A stretch of DNA of 64,000 nucleotides from Zygosaccharomyces rouxii (taxonomy: Eukaryota; Ascomycota; Saccharomycetes; Saccharomycetales; Saccharomycetaceae). The notes below the pieces were generated by a model. That model was not told the origin of the DNA. It searched no databases and saw nothing but the letters and a program-made list of their open reading frames with translations. A program made the translations under genes and the position numbers. Position 1 is the stretch's first letter. Each line of letters begins with the position of its first letter. The DNA is taken from contig NC_012995.1 of NCBI RefSeq assembly GCF_000026365.1, positions 560,501-624,500 on the forward strand. Reading direction: 5' to 3'. Positions 1 through 8,351 of this stretch are shown piece by piece.

Positions 1-61
1 CTCATTGAACAGCAGAGTCATCAGACCTGCTAAGGTTGGTATCGTAAAAGCAAGAGAGTAA
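1..61 (+). CDS. MGE1: Mitochondrial GrpE nucleotide-exchange factor, 3' end only
   Basis: Only the last 19 codons and the TAA stop (59-61) lie in the window; the gene begins off the left edge. The visible residues include RVIRPAKVGIVK, which matches the conserved C-terminal beta-domain end of GrpE/Mge1 proteins. Mge1 is the ADP-release factor for mitochondrial Hsp70 (Ssc1) in protein import and folding. In S. cerevisiae MGE1 (YOR232W) lies directly next to KIN4 (YOR233W), and the same neighbour follows here, which supports the call despite the short fragment. Confidence 0.85.
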   Translation, partial: SLNSRVIRPAKVGIVKARE

Positions 62-768
62 GTTATTTAGCAAAGGCGATTTGCAATGCAATGCAGATGA
101 AATGAGATGAGATGAGATGAGATGAGATGAGATGAGATGCGACGAACAAAATCTACTTCAATTTTACATACATGTACATACGTAAACAGAGTAATCCACA
201 GCTACTGCTAAAAATATATGCAAGGGCTTTATCTTCAATACTTCTTGAATTCGCGGTTGTGATGTTGATCATTTCGTAGATGGATTTGTTTGTACATCAA
301 CCGAATTCAGTAAAAAAATTGGTCGTGTTTACCATTATGACGATTAGCAGAATTCTTGTTAATGGGCATTGAAACTAGTTGAAGCCCGAGATTTTGGGTT
401 TAAAACTTTTAGATATCACAATTTATCTCCTTAGATTTCGAATCTTGGATTTGATTAACTAGTTTTACATCTGCAGCCTCATATCGGGCCAAATCAAAGT
501 TACAACGACGTCTACAAAGAAGACAGCATCTTGTAAAAGAGTTTTAATTAAATCCTACCGTCAATAATCGAAATCTTGTATTACCGTTTGCCAGATCTTT
601 CCTATCTGCCTTTTGTTGAGATTTACTGTTTGTTTAAGGCCTCTGAGATCTCACATCCATTAAACATAACACCAACAAACAAACAACACAAACATCACAA
701 TAAACACACAAACAGAGGATTTTTAAACCAAGATTCGATTCTAAAGGTCCATTTTAGTTGAAACACGT
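62..768. promoter_or_regulatory. MGE1-KIN4 intergenic region
   Basis: About 700 bp with no credible gene: open frames here are short and lack a good ATG. It holds the MGE1 3' flank, a GATGA tandem array at 96-140, and an A/C-rich leader with repeated ACAAAC/ACACAAAC words (about 667-715) just before the KIN4 ATG, typical of a yeast 5' untranslated region. No specific factor site was assigned. Confidence 0.5.
96..140. repeat. Tandem GATGA pentanucleotide array
   Basis: Nine consecutive 5-bp units; the second is AATGA, the last is GATGC and the rest are GATGA. It starts 34 bp after the MGE1 stop codon. The same unit occurs in shorter runs before NOP53 (8258-8277) and TGS1 (42581-42605), and in inverted form before PUS7 (29481-29496). 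GATGAG is the core of the yeast PAC box. Confidence 0.9.
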
Positions 769-3300
769 ATGTCTGCTATGACTTCATTACCACAACGGCA
801 TACGTATTACGGTGGTGAAGTTGGAGTACATACACATGAGATTAGTGCTAAACCAAGGAAGAGACACGTAACTTTTGGACCATACATCGTTGGATCAACA
901 CTAGGGGAAGGTGAATTTGGTAAAGTTAAATTAGGATGGTCCAAAGCCGCTTCATCGTCGCTAGAGGTGCCTAAGCAAGTTGCCATTAAATTAATCAGAA
1001 GAGATAGTATTCCAAAGAATTCTGAGAAGGAGGTTAAAATCTACAGGGAAATAAATGCATTAAAACATTTATCGCATCCGAATATTGTTAAATTGGAAGA
1101 GGTATTACAAAATTCGAAGTATATTGGTATCGTGCTCGAGTACGCATCTGGGGGAGAGTTTTACAAATATATTCAAAGGAAACGACGGCTCAAAGAAGCT
1201 ATAGCATGTAGATTATTTGCACAGCTGGTTTCGGGCGTTAACTATATGCATTCTAAAGGGTTAGTTCATCGGGATTTGAAACTAGAAAATCTACTATTGG
1301 ATAAACATGAGAATTTGGTTATAACAGATTTTGGGTTTGTTAATGAATTCGTTTCGCACAACGAATTGATGAAAACATCATGTGGGTCGCCTTGTTACGC
1401 TGCACCTGAATTGGTCGTTAGCACAAAGCCCTATGAAGCAAGGAAAAGTGACGTTTGGTCATGCGGTGTGATTTTATATGCAATGTTAGCAGGTTATTTA
1501 CCATGGGACGATGATCCAAAGAATCCTGACGGGAATGATATCGTTAGACTGTATTATTACATCACAAGAACACCTCTAAAATTTCCGGAATACATTACGC
1601 CATTGTCAAGAGATCTATTAAGACGCATATTAGTATCTGACCCTAAAAAGAGAATAACACTGAGAAGTATCCATAAACACGAATGGTTAAAACCTCATGC
1701 GGCATTCATTTCAATTACTCCAGAAGAATGGGACAAGGCGATGTCATCAAAGGACGTATTTAGACTGCCACACCCCGCACATACAAGACCAAAGAGACCT
1801 CAGTCAAGTTGTTCTACATCATCAACAGGTTCTAAAGGCGAGAAGAGAGATTCATTAATAATGGATTATACTTTAGTGCCATTACCAGCACCGCCTCACC
1901 AATCACAATCGCATGTAATCACAAAACCATCACCACCATCTCCAGAAATAAGAACTTCACCTGTAAGGAATCAGTTGAGTCGACACACTAGGAGCAATTC
2001 AGCTGCGTCAGTAGCATTACAAGCGGTAGTAGATGCTGAAAGGGATAGTAACAGTATGCTTTCGCATCCTCATGGTAACGGTGTCAACGCAGTCAACGGC
2101 GGCACTGTCAGCGGCAACAAGTTAATACCGAGATCCAATACAATGTCTGGTAACGTTTCATCCTTACTGAATAAAGATAGTGTCATAGTGGAAACTAGTC
2201 CCTCTAAGAGTAGACTCATTGAACCAATGGATGAAAATAGCATAATGAGGCCACCATTAAACAGCATAAGTAACGTGGCAGCTTCTAGAACGGTTCATGG
2301 GAAACCAAGACCTACGTCTTATCATCCAGGTTCGATGGCGACCAATACTGATAATAAGGATCCACCACCTACTCTATCCGGTGTACCCAATCTATCACCA
2401 ACACGTCCCTTGTCTTTCATAGAACCATCACCATTAGATTCAACACCTTCATTAGTACCTGATGCAGGTGCATCTTCACAAGAGCATTCACCTAAAATGT
2501 TACCAAGAAGATCTTTCTCTGTAAGCAAACCATTGCTGGATTTACAAAGTGTTAATGGAGATTTGATTAAATCTCATGGTGATGCACAACCAATGGCAAG
2601 AAGGCTACACGAGCAAGTTGAAGATGGTGATTATAAACAAAGAAGACAATCAAGACGTTATAGTTCATTATTCAATTCTGTCACTGAAGAAGGGGAAGAT
2701 ATGGATCAAAAGAGTATTGCACCACAAAGCAGAGCCACCAGTCATACACGAAGTAGGACATCAAGTAAAACCCACAGTAGACAGCCAAGTGGCAATACCA
2801 ATACCGTAGGGGGATCAGAACCAGTAGAACCGGTGAAGAGTCGCACAACGACAACAGCAGGCGCTAATACCAGGGATAAAGATAAAAAACTTGATAAGAA
2901 GAGATTCAGCTTTTTATCGTTTTACTCATCCTACAACACTTCAAGATCAAGTATTGCATCGGAAAAGATCCCGTCCGTACCAGCACCAACTTCACAACCA
3001 CAACAACACAGACGTGTTGATTCACAGTCTTCACGTCAAAATTCCATCTCTAGAATGGGGACAAGAAATTCTCTGAGAGTGGTTGGTCAAACTCCATTGC
3101 AACAGCAGCAGCAGCAGCGTCAAGCGCCCGCGCAGCAACAGCCGCCCGCACAACAGCAACAGCCGTTCACGAGAACCAAGATCAAGAAAAATAGACAATC
3201 GATGATGGAACCATCTCAACCACAGGTACGACCACAGGGTGAACAATCAACGGCTAAGAAAGTGATGGATTTTTTCAAGAGGAGAAGCATGAGAGTTTGA
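769..3300 (+). CDS. KIN4: Ser/Thr protein kinase of the Kin4/Frk1 family (spindle-position checkpoint)
   Basis: 843 aa. The N-terminal kinase domain spans roughly residues 38-310: glycine loop LGEGEFGKV (45-53), VAIK lysine at 74, HRD at 167-169 and DFG at 187-189. The activation segment has a threonine in KTSCGSP (Thr203), the position matching the Elm1-phosphorylated threonine of Kin4. The long C-terminal half is low-complexity, Ser/Pro/Gln-rich, with a polyQ stretch near 775-800 and a basic end (FFKRRS). Kin4 delays mitotic exit by acting on Bfa1-Bub2 when the spindle is misplaced; Frk1 is its whole-genome-duplication paralogue. A pre-duplication species has one gene standing for both YOR233W and YPL141C. 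The ATG at 769 is the first good start before the kinase domain. Confidence 0.9.
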   Translation: MSAMTSLPQRHTYYGGEVGVHTHEISAKPRKRHVTFGPYIVGSTLGEGEFGKVKLGWSKAASSSLEVPKQVAIKLIRRDSIPKNSEKEVKIYREINALKHLSHPNIVKLEEVLQNSKYIGIVLEYASGGEFYKYIQRKRRLKEAIACRLFAQLVSGVNYMHSKGLVHRDLKLENLLLDKHENLVITDFGFVNEFVSHNELMKTSCGSPCYAAPELVVSTKPYEARKSDVWSCGVILYAMLAGYLPWDDDPKNPDGNDIVRLYYYITRTPLKFPEYITPLSRDLLRRILVSDPKKRITLRSIHKHEWLKPHAAFISITPEEWDKAMSSKDVFRLPHPAHTRPKRPQSSCSTSSTGSKGEKRDSLIMDYTLVPLPAPPHQSQSHVITKPSPPSPEIRTSPVRNQLSRHTRSNSAASVALQAVVDAERDSNSMLSHPHGNGVNAVNGGTVSGNKLIPRSNTMSGNVSSLLNKDSVIVETSPSKSRLIEPMDENSIMRPPLNSISNVAASRTVHGKPRPTSYHPGSMATNTDNKDPPPTLSGVPNLSPTRPLSFIEPSPLDSTPSLVPDAGASSQEHSPKMLPRRSFSVSKPLLDLQSVNGDLIKSHGDAQPMARRLHEQVEDGDYKQRRQSRRYSSLFNSVTEEGEDMDQKSIAPQSRATSHTRSRTSSKTHSRQPSGNTNTVGGSEPVEPVKSRTTTTAGANTRDKDKKLDKKRFSFLSFYSSYNTSRSSIASEKIPSVPAPTSQPQQHRRVDSQSSRQNSISRMGTRNSLRVVGQTPLQQQQQQRQAPAQQQPPAQQQQPFTRTKIKKNRQSMMEPSQPQVRPQGEQSTAKKVMDFFKRRSMRV

Positions 3301-3405
3301 AGATTCGTTTTTGTTTTTGGTTTTATTTTGATATTTTTTGGGTAATAGAGAGAAACAAGCATATAAATCGCAATTGCATAAGTATTACTACTATTTCTAC
3401 GATCC

Positions 3406-3448
3406 TTTATCTTAATCTTTATCTTTATCTTTATCTCTATCTCTATCT
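3406..3448. repeat. Imperfect TTTATC/TCTATC hexanucleotide repeat
   Basis: A run of about seven 6-bp units (TTTATC drifting to TCTATC) lies about 105 bp after the KIN4 stop, between the convergent KIN4 and RPL33 genes. It is a simple pyrimidine-rich repeat in a 3' flank; no function is claimed. Confidence 0.75.
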
Positions 3449-3554
3449 CAATATTTGTTTTAATCTTATTGTATCTTTTTAATGATGTATATTGCGTATT
3501 AGACTATTTCAACACTATACACGTACCAACCCAATTAAAATTTATTAAAAAAGA

Positions 3555-3954
3555 TTAAATGTTGGAAGGGTACAAGAAAATTCTAACGGAGGCACCAAAG
3601 GTCTTGGCTGGCAAGTTGTTTCTGAAGTTTGCTCTAACGACACCAGAGTTACCGTGGGTTCTGGTTAGCTTACCCCAGATGACTCTGATCTTAGAACCTC
3701 TAACTTCCTTAGAAGTTCTGTACACGTATGCCACGCGCTTACCTAGGTAGAATTGGGCATCTTGTGGGGTAGAAACACCTTCAATCTTAACTAGAGAAAC
3801 ACTTGGGTTGTTGTGCTTTCTAGTTCTTGTGTAGGACAAGTGCTTACCTTTGACGTACACTATTAAAAATTCGTTAGTAACCTGCTACTGACTATCGCTT
3901 AACATAGTTTCAACATTATCGCTATTAACACATACATCTATGGGACTGGGCCAT
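3555..3954 (-). CDS. RPL33: 60S ribosomal protein eL33 (L35A family), two exons
   Basis: Spliced CDS is complement(join(3555..3859,3936..3954)), 324 nt and 107 aa, the same length as S. cerevisiae Rpl33A/B. Exon 1 is 19 nt and encodes MAQSHR plus the first base of a Leu codon. Exon 2 continues [10 protein letters not shown] and ends [10 protein letters not shown] 76-bp intron joins them, with GTATGT, TACTAAC and an AG acceptor. The exon 2 frame has no usable ATG at its 5' end, so the intron is required. The protein sits on the large-subunit surface near tRNA sites. The single gene stands for RPL33A (YPL143W) and RPL33B (YOR234C). Its promoter region is shared with the divergent U3 gene. Confidence 0.97.
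3860..3935 (-). other. Spliceosomal intron of RPL33
   Basis: Read on the minus strand, the intron starts GTATGT (3935-3930), has a perfect TACTAAC branch site (3879-3873) and ends AATAG (AG at 3861-3860). Branch A to acceptor is only about 14 nt. At 76 nt it is short for a ribosomal-protein intron; S. cerevisiae examples are typically several hundred nt. Splicing restores a 107-codon frame. Confidence 0.95.
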
Positions 3955-4450
3955 CTTTGGGTTGCTTGGTGTCTTCAGCTGTGATGAGTTCGAAATTTCA
4001 CCAGTCTGTCTTGTAGACTATTGAATCTACTGCGTGGGGGTACCCGAAGCGTCGGTAATTGTCAAACTCGGGAGGGACGATGAATCATTTCATGGACGGA
4101 TGCGTCGTCGTACTTAGAAGGAGCTAGAAGGAGACTCAGCCTAGACAGCAGTGGCCCCTCCGTCTAGCACTCCTACATCTTCTGCCTAGTGCTCACCCAG
4201 CCTCTGTCCATCTCTGCCTAGATGCTCGCTCCATGGTCGACGACGCAATCTTGTGATTTCTAAAATTAACCGACGCAAAAAATTTTCATCAAAATTTTCA
4301 CTCAAAAAACCGGTACTATGTGATGTACGGCGCGCAGTCACACGGCGAAAACGTTTCTTTTTCAACTAGGGTTTCCCATCTGAAAACATATAAAAAGGCA
4401 GGTAACGCTCAGTCTATTAAAACTTACCTCTAGTTCCTTTTAAGATCTGT
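3955..4450. promoter_or_regulatory. Bidirectional promoter between RPL33 and U3 snoRNA
   Basis: This 496-bp region serves two divergent growth-related genes. It contains two exact IFHL boxes (TCTGCCTA at 4181-4188 and 4213-4220), the motif associated with the Ifh1/Fhl1 ribosomal-protein activators, plus a near match (TCAGCCTA) around 4137-4144. GACGCA words occur near 4243 and 4272. On the U3 side a TATAAAAA box (4389-4396) lies about 55 bp before the RNA start, and CTAGGGTTT (4366-4374) resembles a Tbf1 site, a factor known to drive snoRNA genes. A canonical Rap1 site was not seen. Confidence 0.75.
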
Positions 4451-4832
4451 ATCGACGTACTTCAGTATGTAACCGCCCTATATGGTGGCTTCCACAACCA
4501 AACCAACCATCCAACCATGCAATTCCCAGAGTTTCATTAACTAACACCCTCTACAGTAGGATCATTTCTATAGGAATCGTCACTCTTTGACTCTTCATAA
4601 GAGCCACTGAATCCAACTTGGTTGATGAGCGACGAAGCCCTTGTGCCCTAGAGTGAGAACCGATGTCGCTTGGTCCACAACCCTAAGCGGTTTGGCCATC
4701 GCATTTTTTGCCTCTTCACAACCTTTTCAATTTCGATTGCTAAGGTTTCTCAGGCGCGATGATCTTTGCCCTTTCTTAGATACTTCCTGGAAGCGTCGAG
4801 TTTGGGCGGGCGCAAGTGGCAGTCTGACAAGT
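4451..4832 (+). ncRNA. SNR17: U3 small nucleolar RNA (SNR17), intron-containing precursor
   Basis: Exon 1 (4451-4464) is the U3 5' end, containing CGACGTACTTCA. Exon 2 starts at 4557 with TAGGATCATTTC (the box A region that pairs with 18S pre-rRNA). It contains the box C'/B-like stretch GTTGATGAG (about 4620-4629), the box C core GCGATGATCTT (about 4755-4766), and a box D end, GGCAGTCTGACAAGT. The mature RNA is about 290 nt against 333 nt in S. cerevisiae; the variable stem-loops are shorter. U3 guides the early 18S cleavages as part of the small-subunit processome. The RPL33-U3-POC4 neighbourhood matches both S. cerevisiae U3 loci. The exact 5' and 3' ends are inferred from alignment by eye. 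A small open frame at 4641-4835 inside it is meaningless. Confidence 0.95.
4465..4556 (+). other. Spliceosomal intron within the U3 snoRNA gene
   Basis: A 92-bp intron with GTATGT donor at 4465, AACTAAC branch site at 4539-4545 (first base differs from TACTAAC) and CTACAG acceptor at 4551-4556. Removal joins ACTTCA to TAGGATC, the known mature U3 junction. Both S. cerevisiae U3 genes also have an intron at this place. Confidence 0.93.
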
Positions 4833-4919
4833 TAATCATTATATCTTTTCCCCCTTATACCATCTAATCAAAGGTTTGATTATGGTAAAAGAGAGATGAG
4901 AATAATTTTTTATTTTTTT

Positions 4920-5267
4920 TTAGATATTTAGCTTTAGAAATTCTATACATTGGCGGATTATTAACAGCTGGTCCTCAGTATTGTTGCATGCGTACGCAAC
5001 GTAGCAAGGTCTTTGATATTTCTTGGCGACCAGAGTTGCCAACTGTCTTGTGATATCTCTCTTGGAATCGTTTGCGTCGTCTACCATCAAGCTACCGACA
5101 ACGTCATCTCTGTATGGAATGGCGTAATGGTAACATGCGAGTCCGGCAGAACCTGAAATGGTTATACTAATGGGTGTCTTCTTTGAATCATTGACTGGTA
5201 GTGTTGCCAAGAGTTGAATTGGCTCTAATGGAGTCTCAATGGTATGGGAAACCGTCTTTGTCTGCAT
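4920..5267 (-). CDS. POC4: Probable proteasome assembly chaperone Poc4
   Basis: 115 aa. The identification rests mainly on position: in S. cerevisiae POC4 (YPL144W) lies beside RPL33A and SNR17B, exactly as here. The sequence is compatible with a small alpha/beta chaperone: alternating hydrophobic strands (TISGSAGLACYHYAIP) and a C-terminal helix. Poc4 pairs with Irc25/Poc3 and helps build the alpha ring of the 20S proteasome. The protein is shorter than the 148-aa S. cerevisiae protein. ATG at 5267 is followed by an open frame to TAA at 4922-4920. Confidence 0.75.
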   Translation of the reverse strand: MQTKTVSHTIETPLEPIQLLATLPVNDSKKTPISITISGSAGLACYHYAIPYRDDVVGSLMVDDANDSKRDITRQLATLVAKKYQRPCYVAYACNNTEDQLLIIRQCIEFLKLNI

Positions 5268-5377
5268 TCTTAGTTGCTGATCTTGTTGTGTGATGAGGTA
5301 AAGTGAAGTTTTTCAACATGCGAAACTTATCTCAATACTACTGCCCACCTTAAAAACCGAAAACCATAAAATAAGAC

Positions 5378-5995
5378 ATGGGAAAACCCATAGTATGCAT
5401 AGTGGCAGCTCTTTGCCCTCACATGGGCATTGGATATCGAGGCGGATTACCATGGAAACTTAGCCAAGAGATGAAATACTTCAGACAAGTTACGACTTCG
5501 ACTTTTACAGAGGGTAAATCAAATGCCGTTATCATGGGAAGACGTACGTGGGAATCGATTCCAGCAAAATTCAGACCTTTGAAAGGCAGAATCAACGTGG
5601 TTCTTTCGAGGCAATTCCCCAGTTTCCAAAGGGAGGACGACAGATTTCTAAGTAATGACTTATCCCATGCCATTAAATCGCTACAAGATTTACCCGTCGA
5701 GCGTATTTACATCATTGGCGGCGCTCAATTATACACGGAAAGCATTGACATTGCAACCCATTGGCTAGTGACAAACATCCATTTCAACTCACAAAACGAA
5801 CAACCTCCACCAGTAGACACTTTTCTTCCGAGACTTACCCACCACGAAGAGGTGTCACCTGAACAACTGGCGGAGTTCCTGCCAAGCCAGGTGGAACTGC
5901 CGCCATTGCAGGCCCTACAGTACGGTAACCACCACTACAGCATGCAGGATAACTTCACATACTGGTATACCCTATACGAGAGCCAGAATACGTAA
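5378..5995 (+). CDS. DFR1: Dihydrofolate reductase
   Basis: 205 aa, close to the 211 aa of S. cerevisiae Dfr1. N-terminal VAALCPHMGIGYRGGLPW is the DHFR substrate/NADPH loop. The following LSQEMKYFRQVT carries the acidic catalytic residue, AVIMGRRTWESIP is the NADPH-binding segment and IYIIGGAQLY is the late glycine motif. It reduces dihydrofolate to tetrahydrofolate for thymidylate, purine and methionine synthesis. It is divergent from POC4 with a 110-bp gap. MET7, another folate gene, lies elsewhere in the window but is not coupled to it. Confidence 0.96.
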   Translation: MGKPIVCIVAALCPHMGIGYRGGLPWKLSQEMKYFRQVTTSTFTEGKSNAVIMGRRTWESIPAKFRPLKGRINVVLSRQFPSFQREDDRFLSNDLSHAIKSLQDLPVERIYIIGGAQLYTESIDIATHWLVTNIHFNSQNEQPPPVDTFLPRLTHHEEVSPEQLAEFLPSQVELPPLQALQYGNHHYSMQDNFTYWYTLYESQNT

Positions 5996-6620
5996 TACCG
6001 AATCAGCTCTACGTATATAACGACCAGATGACACCACGTGAATATCACGTGGCGAGATTTTTTTTCCAAAAATTCCGGTTATTTATTTACCTATTCATCT
6101 ATTTGTTAATAGCACAGTAGTAAATTCGCCGCCCCTTTGCTAACTTTAAGTTGCACGTCAGCCTCCAAGACACTGCTTAGATCATCTTGGGACAATGAAT
6201 CGTATTTGTTGTACTGAAACGCTCGAACGAGTACTATCGGGAAAATAAAGGTTACCCGACCCTCGTTTCCTCGCCTTTTTTTCTTCCGGGACATTTTTAA
6301 GCGAGGCACCCAGGAGAAATAAATTTGACTTGCCACGGTGAGGCCAACATCCTTCCAACAACAATAATAACAAGCTGGTTATAATAAAAGTGCTTTTTAA
6401 GGGCGTTCATCTGATCCATTTTCCATTAAGCGAGTGTGTGTTGTGAAGAGATTGTCCAGGAACTGCTGAAATATAACAATTTGATTCCAACCCCCACTAT
6501 TTGTCTGATTTAGAGTCACTTTGGATCTTCCACTTTTCTCCCCTTCTTTTTCTGTTGTTGTATTTAAAAGAGTACTCTGTTTACCAAGACTACTAGAACC
6601 ACTATTAAATTACACTTGCC
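5996..6620. promoter_or_regulatory. DFR1-KES1 intergenic region with CACGTG palindrome
   Basis: 625 bp without a convincing gene. The main feature is an inverted pair of E-boxes: CCACGTGA (6034-6041), a 3-bp spacer, then TCACGTGG (6045-6052). TCACGTG is the Cbf1-type core and CACGTGG also suits Pho4. It lies 39 bp after the DFR1 stop and about 570 bp before KES1. A minus-strand frame at 6106-6294 (62 codons from its first ATG) has no recognised similarity and is not called. Confidence 0.6.
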
Positions 6621-7916
6621 ATGACAACCTATGCAAATTCATCAACGTGGACGTCTTTTTTGAAGTCTATTACTTCGTTTAACGGTGACTTGTCCTCTTT
6701 GTCAGCACCACCTTTTATCTTATCGCCAACTTCATTATCTGAATTTTCCCAGTACTGGGCAGAGCATCCTGACTTATTTTTAGGTCCTGCCTTCATCAAG
6801 AATGAATCCGATGCTTCCAAGATTTGCCCCGGTATTGATGTCGAATCTCCGGAAGTCGCACGTATGTTGGCCGTGGTTAAATGGTTTATCTCAACACTAA
6901 AGAGTCAATATTGTTCACGTAGTGAGAGTATGGGCACCGAAAAGAAACCATTAAACCCATTTTTGGGTGAATTGTTCGTCGGTAAATGGGATAACAAAAA
7001 TCATCCAGATTTTGGTGAAACTGTTTTATTAAGCGAACAAGTATCTCACCATCCACCAATTACCGCTTATTCAATTTTTAACGATAAAAATGATGTTAGC
7101 CTACAGGGTTACAATCAAATCAAATCATCATTCTCCAAATCTTTAACGCTTAGCGTCAAACAATATGGTCATGCACTTTTGTCCGTCGGTAAAGAATCTT
7201 ATCTAATCACTTTACCACCTTTGCACGTTGAAGGTATTTTAGTTGCAAGTCCATTTGCCGAATTAGAAGGTAAATCTTATATCCAAAGTTCAACAGGCTT
7301 ATTATGTGTGTTAGAATATTCCGGTAGAGGCTACTTCTCCGGTAAGAAGAACTCTTTCAAGGCAAGAATCTTCAAGGATTCAAAAGATAGTAAAGATAAG
7401 GATAAAGCGCTATACACCATATCTGGTCAATGGTCCGGATTATCGAAGATTTCCCAATCAAATAAACATAAAGATGACGGCGTTTTGTTTTACGATGCTT
7501 CAAAGAACCCAACTGAGTTGTTAAACGTCAAAGATATAAAGGATCAACACCCACTTGAATCAAGAAGGGCATGGAAGGATGTAGCAGAATCAATTAAACA
7601 AGGCGATTATGAAAACATTACGAAAGCAAAGACCGAATTGGAAGAATCTCAAAGATCAAGAAGGAAAGAAGAAGTATCAAAGGGCATCCAGTGGCAACAG
7701 AGGTGGTTCAAAGGTGTCGATTATTCTCAAGCCCAAGAAGACGATTTTTCATTGTTATCTGGTTTAGCTAATTTATCAGTAAAGAATTTGTTTAGTGGTA
7801 CAACTACTGAAGATAAGGATGAAAAGAAAGACGTCCCATCCTTACATTGGAGATTCCAAAGGGCGGCGTGGGACAACGAGAAGGAGATTCGTCTTTCCGG
7901 TGCAAGCTCTTCATAG
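6621..7916 (+). CDS. KES1: Oxysterol-binding protein homologue Osh4/Kes1
   Basis: 431 aa, the length of the single-domain Osh proteins (Kes1 434 aa). The family signature EQVSHHPP is at 139-146, preceded by [10 protein letters not shown] (108-117). The N-terminal amphipathic lid ([14 protein letters not shown]) is present, and there is no PH or ankyrin domain. It exchanges ergosterol and PI4P between membranes at the Golgi and antagonises Sec14-dependent vesicle formation. One gene corresponds to the duplicates KES1 (YPL145C) and HES1 (YOR237W). Start ATG at 6621 gives the expected N-terminus. Confidence 0.96.
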   Translation: MTTYANSSTWTSFLKSITSFNGDLSSLSAPPFILSPTSLSEFSQYWAEHPDLFLGPAFIKNESDASKICPGIDVESPEVARMLAVVKWFISTLKSQYCSRSESMGTEKKPLNPFLGELFVGKWDNKNHPDFGETVLLSEQVSHHPPITAYSIFNDKNDVSLQGYNQIKSSFSKSLTLSVKQYGHALLSVGKESYLITLPPLHVEGILVASPFAELEGKSYIQSSTGLLCVLEYSGRGYFSGKKNSFKARIFKDSKDSKDKDKALYTISGQWSGLSKISQSNKHKDDGVLFYDASKNPTELLNVKDIKDQHPLESRRAWKDVAESIKQGDYENITKAKTELEESQRSRRKEEVSKGIQWQQRWFKGVDYSQAQEDDFSLLSGLANLSVKNLFSGTTTEDKDEKKDVPSLHWRFQRAAWDNEKEIRLSGASSS

Positions 7917-8351
7917 TTTGTGCGTCTTATAGATTACTGACGCTTACGAAATCATTATTATTATTATTTCTCTTCTCTTCTCTCTTTTTTTTTTCTTTTT
8001 CTTTTTTATATTGTCTAGTGAATTGTTTACACGATCATACTAGGGCTAATCAATACCTTGATTTAAATAGTATAGTTCTCATTAGTAGTAATGCCGGTAG
8101 GAGAAGTTGAAAAATTTTGCTTGTTAAATCTTGAGTTTCTTACATGGTATCCGTATTATTTTCCATTATTCTCGCTTGTTACTGGCGACAGATTTTGTCC
8201 GGAATGTACCACGGTAAAATCGGACAGCCAACCTCATCGCCTAAAATTTTTATCAGTGATGAGATGAGATGAGATGAGAACTACAGAAGTTACAGTAATA
8301 CTTTTATTTTGATTATAAAAGAAAGTATACCCAAGGTCTCTCCATTGCAAT
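7917..8351. promoter_or_regulatory. KES1 3' flank and NOP53 promoter with RRPE and PAC boxes
   Basis: The 435-bp gap starts with a T/C-rich KES1 3' flank. Before NOP53 it contains a perfect RRPE-type box TGAAAAATTTT (8108-8118), a reverse-oriented PAC box GCGATGAGGT (8231-8240) and four tandem GATGA units (8258-8277), the last ending 74 bp before the ATG. RRPE plus PAC is the standard signature of yeast ribosome-biogenesis promoters, which fits Nop53. Confidence 0.8.

Noticed and set aside
576..761. 61-codon frame upstream of KIN4
   Set aside because: It starts with TTG and covers an A/C-rich leader; no protein-like features.
4641..4835. 64-codon open frame on the plus strand
   Set aside because: It lies inside exon 2 of the U3 snoRNA, whose conserved boxes explain the sequence.
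6034..6160. CACGTG as a centromere CDEI element
   Set aside because: No 80-90 bp near-pure AT block and no CDEIII core (TCCGAA context) follows at the right distance on either strand.
6106..6336. Possible small gene on the minus strand
   Set aside because: The open frame begins with GTG; from the first ATG (6294) it is 62 codons with no recognised motif, and it overlaps another equally long frame.
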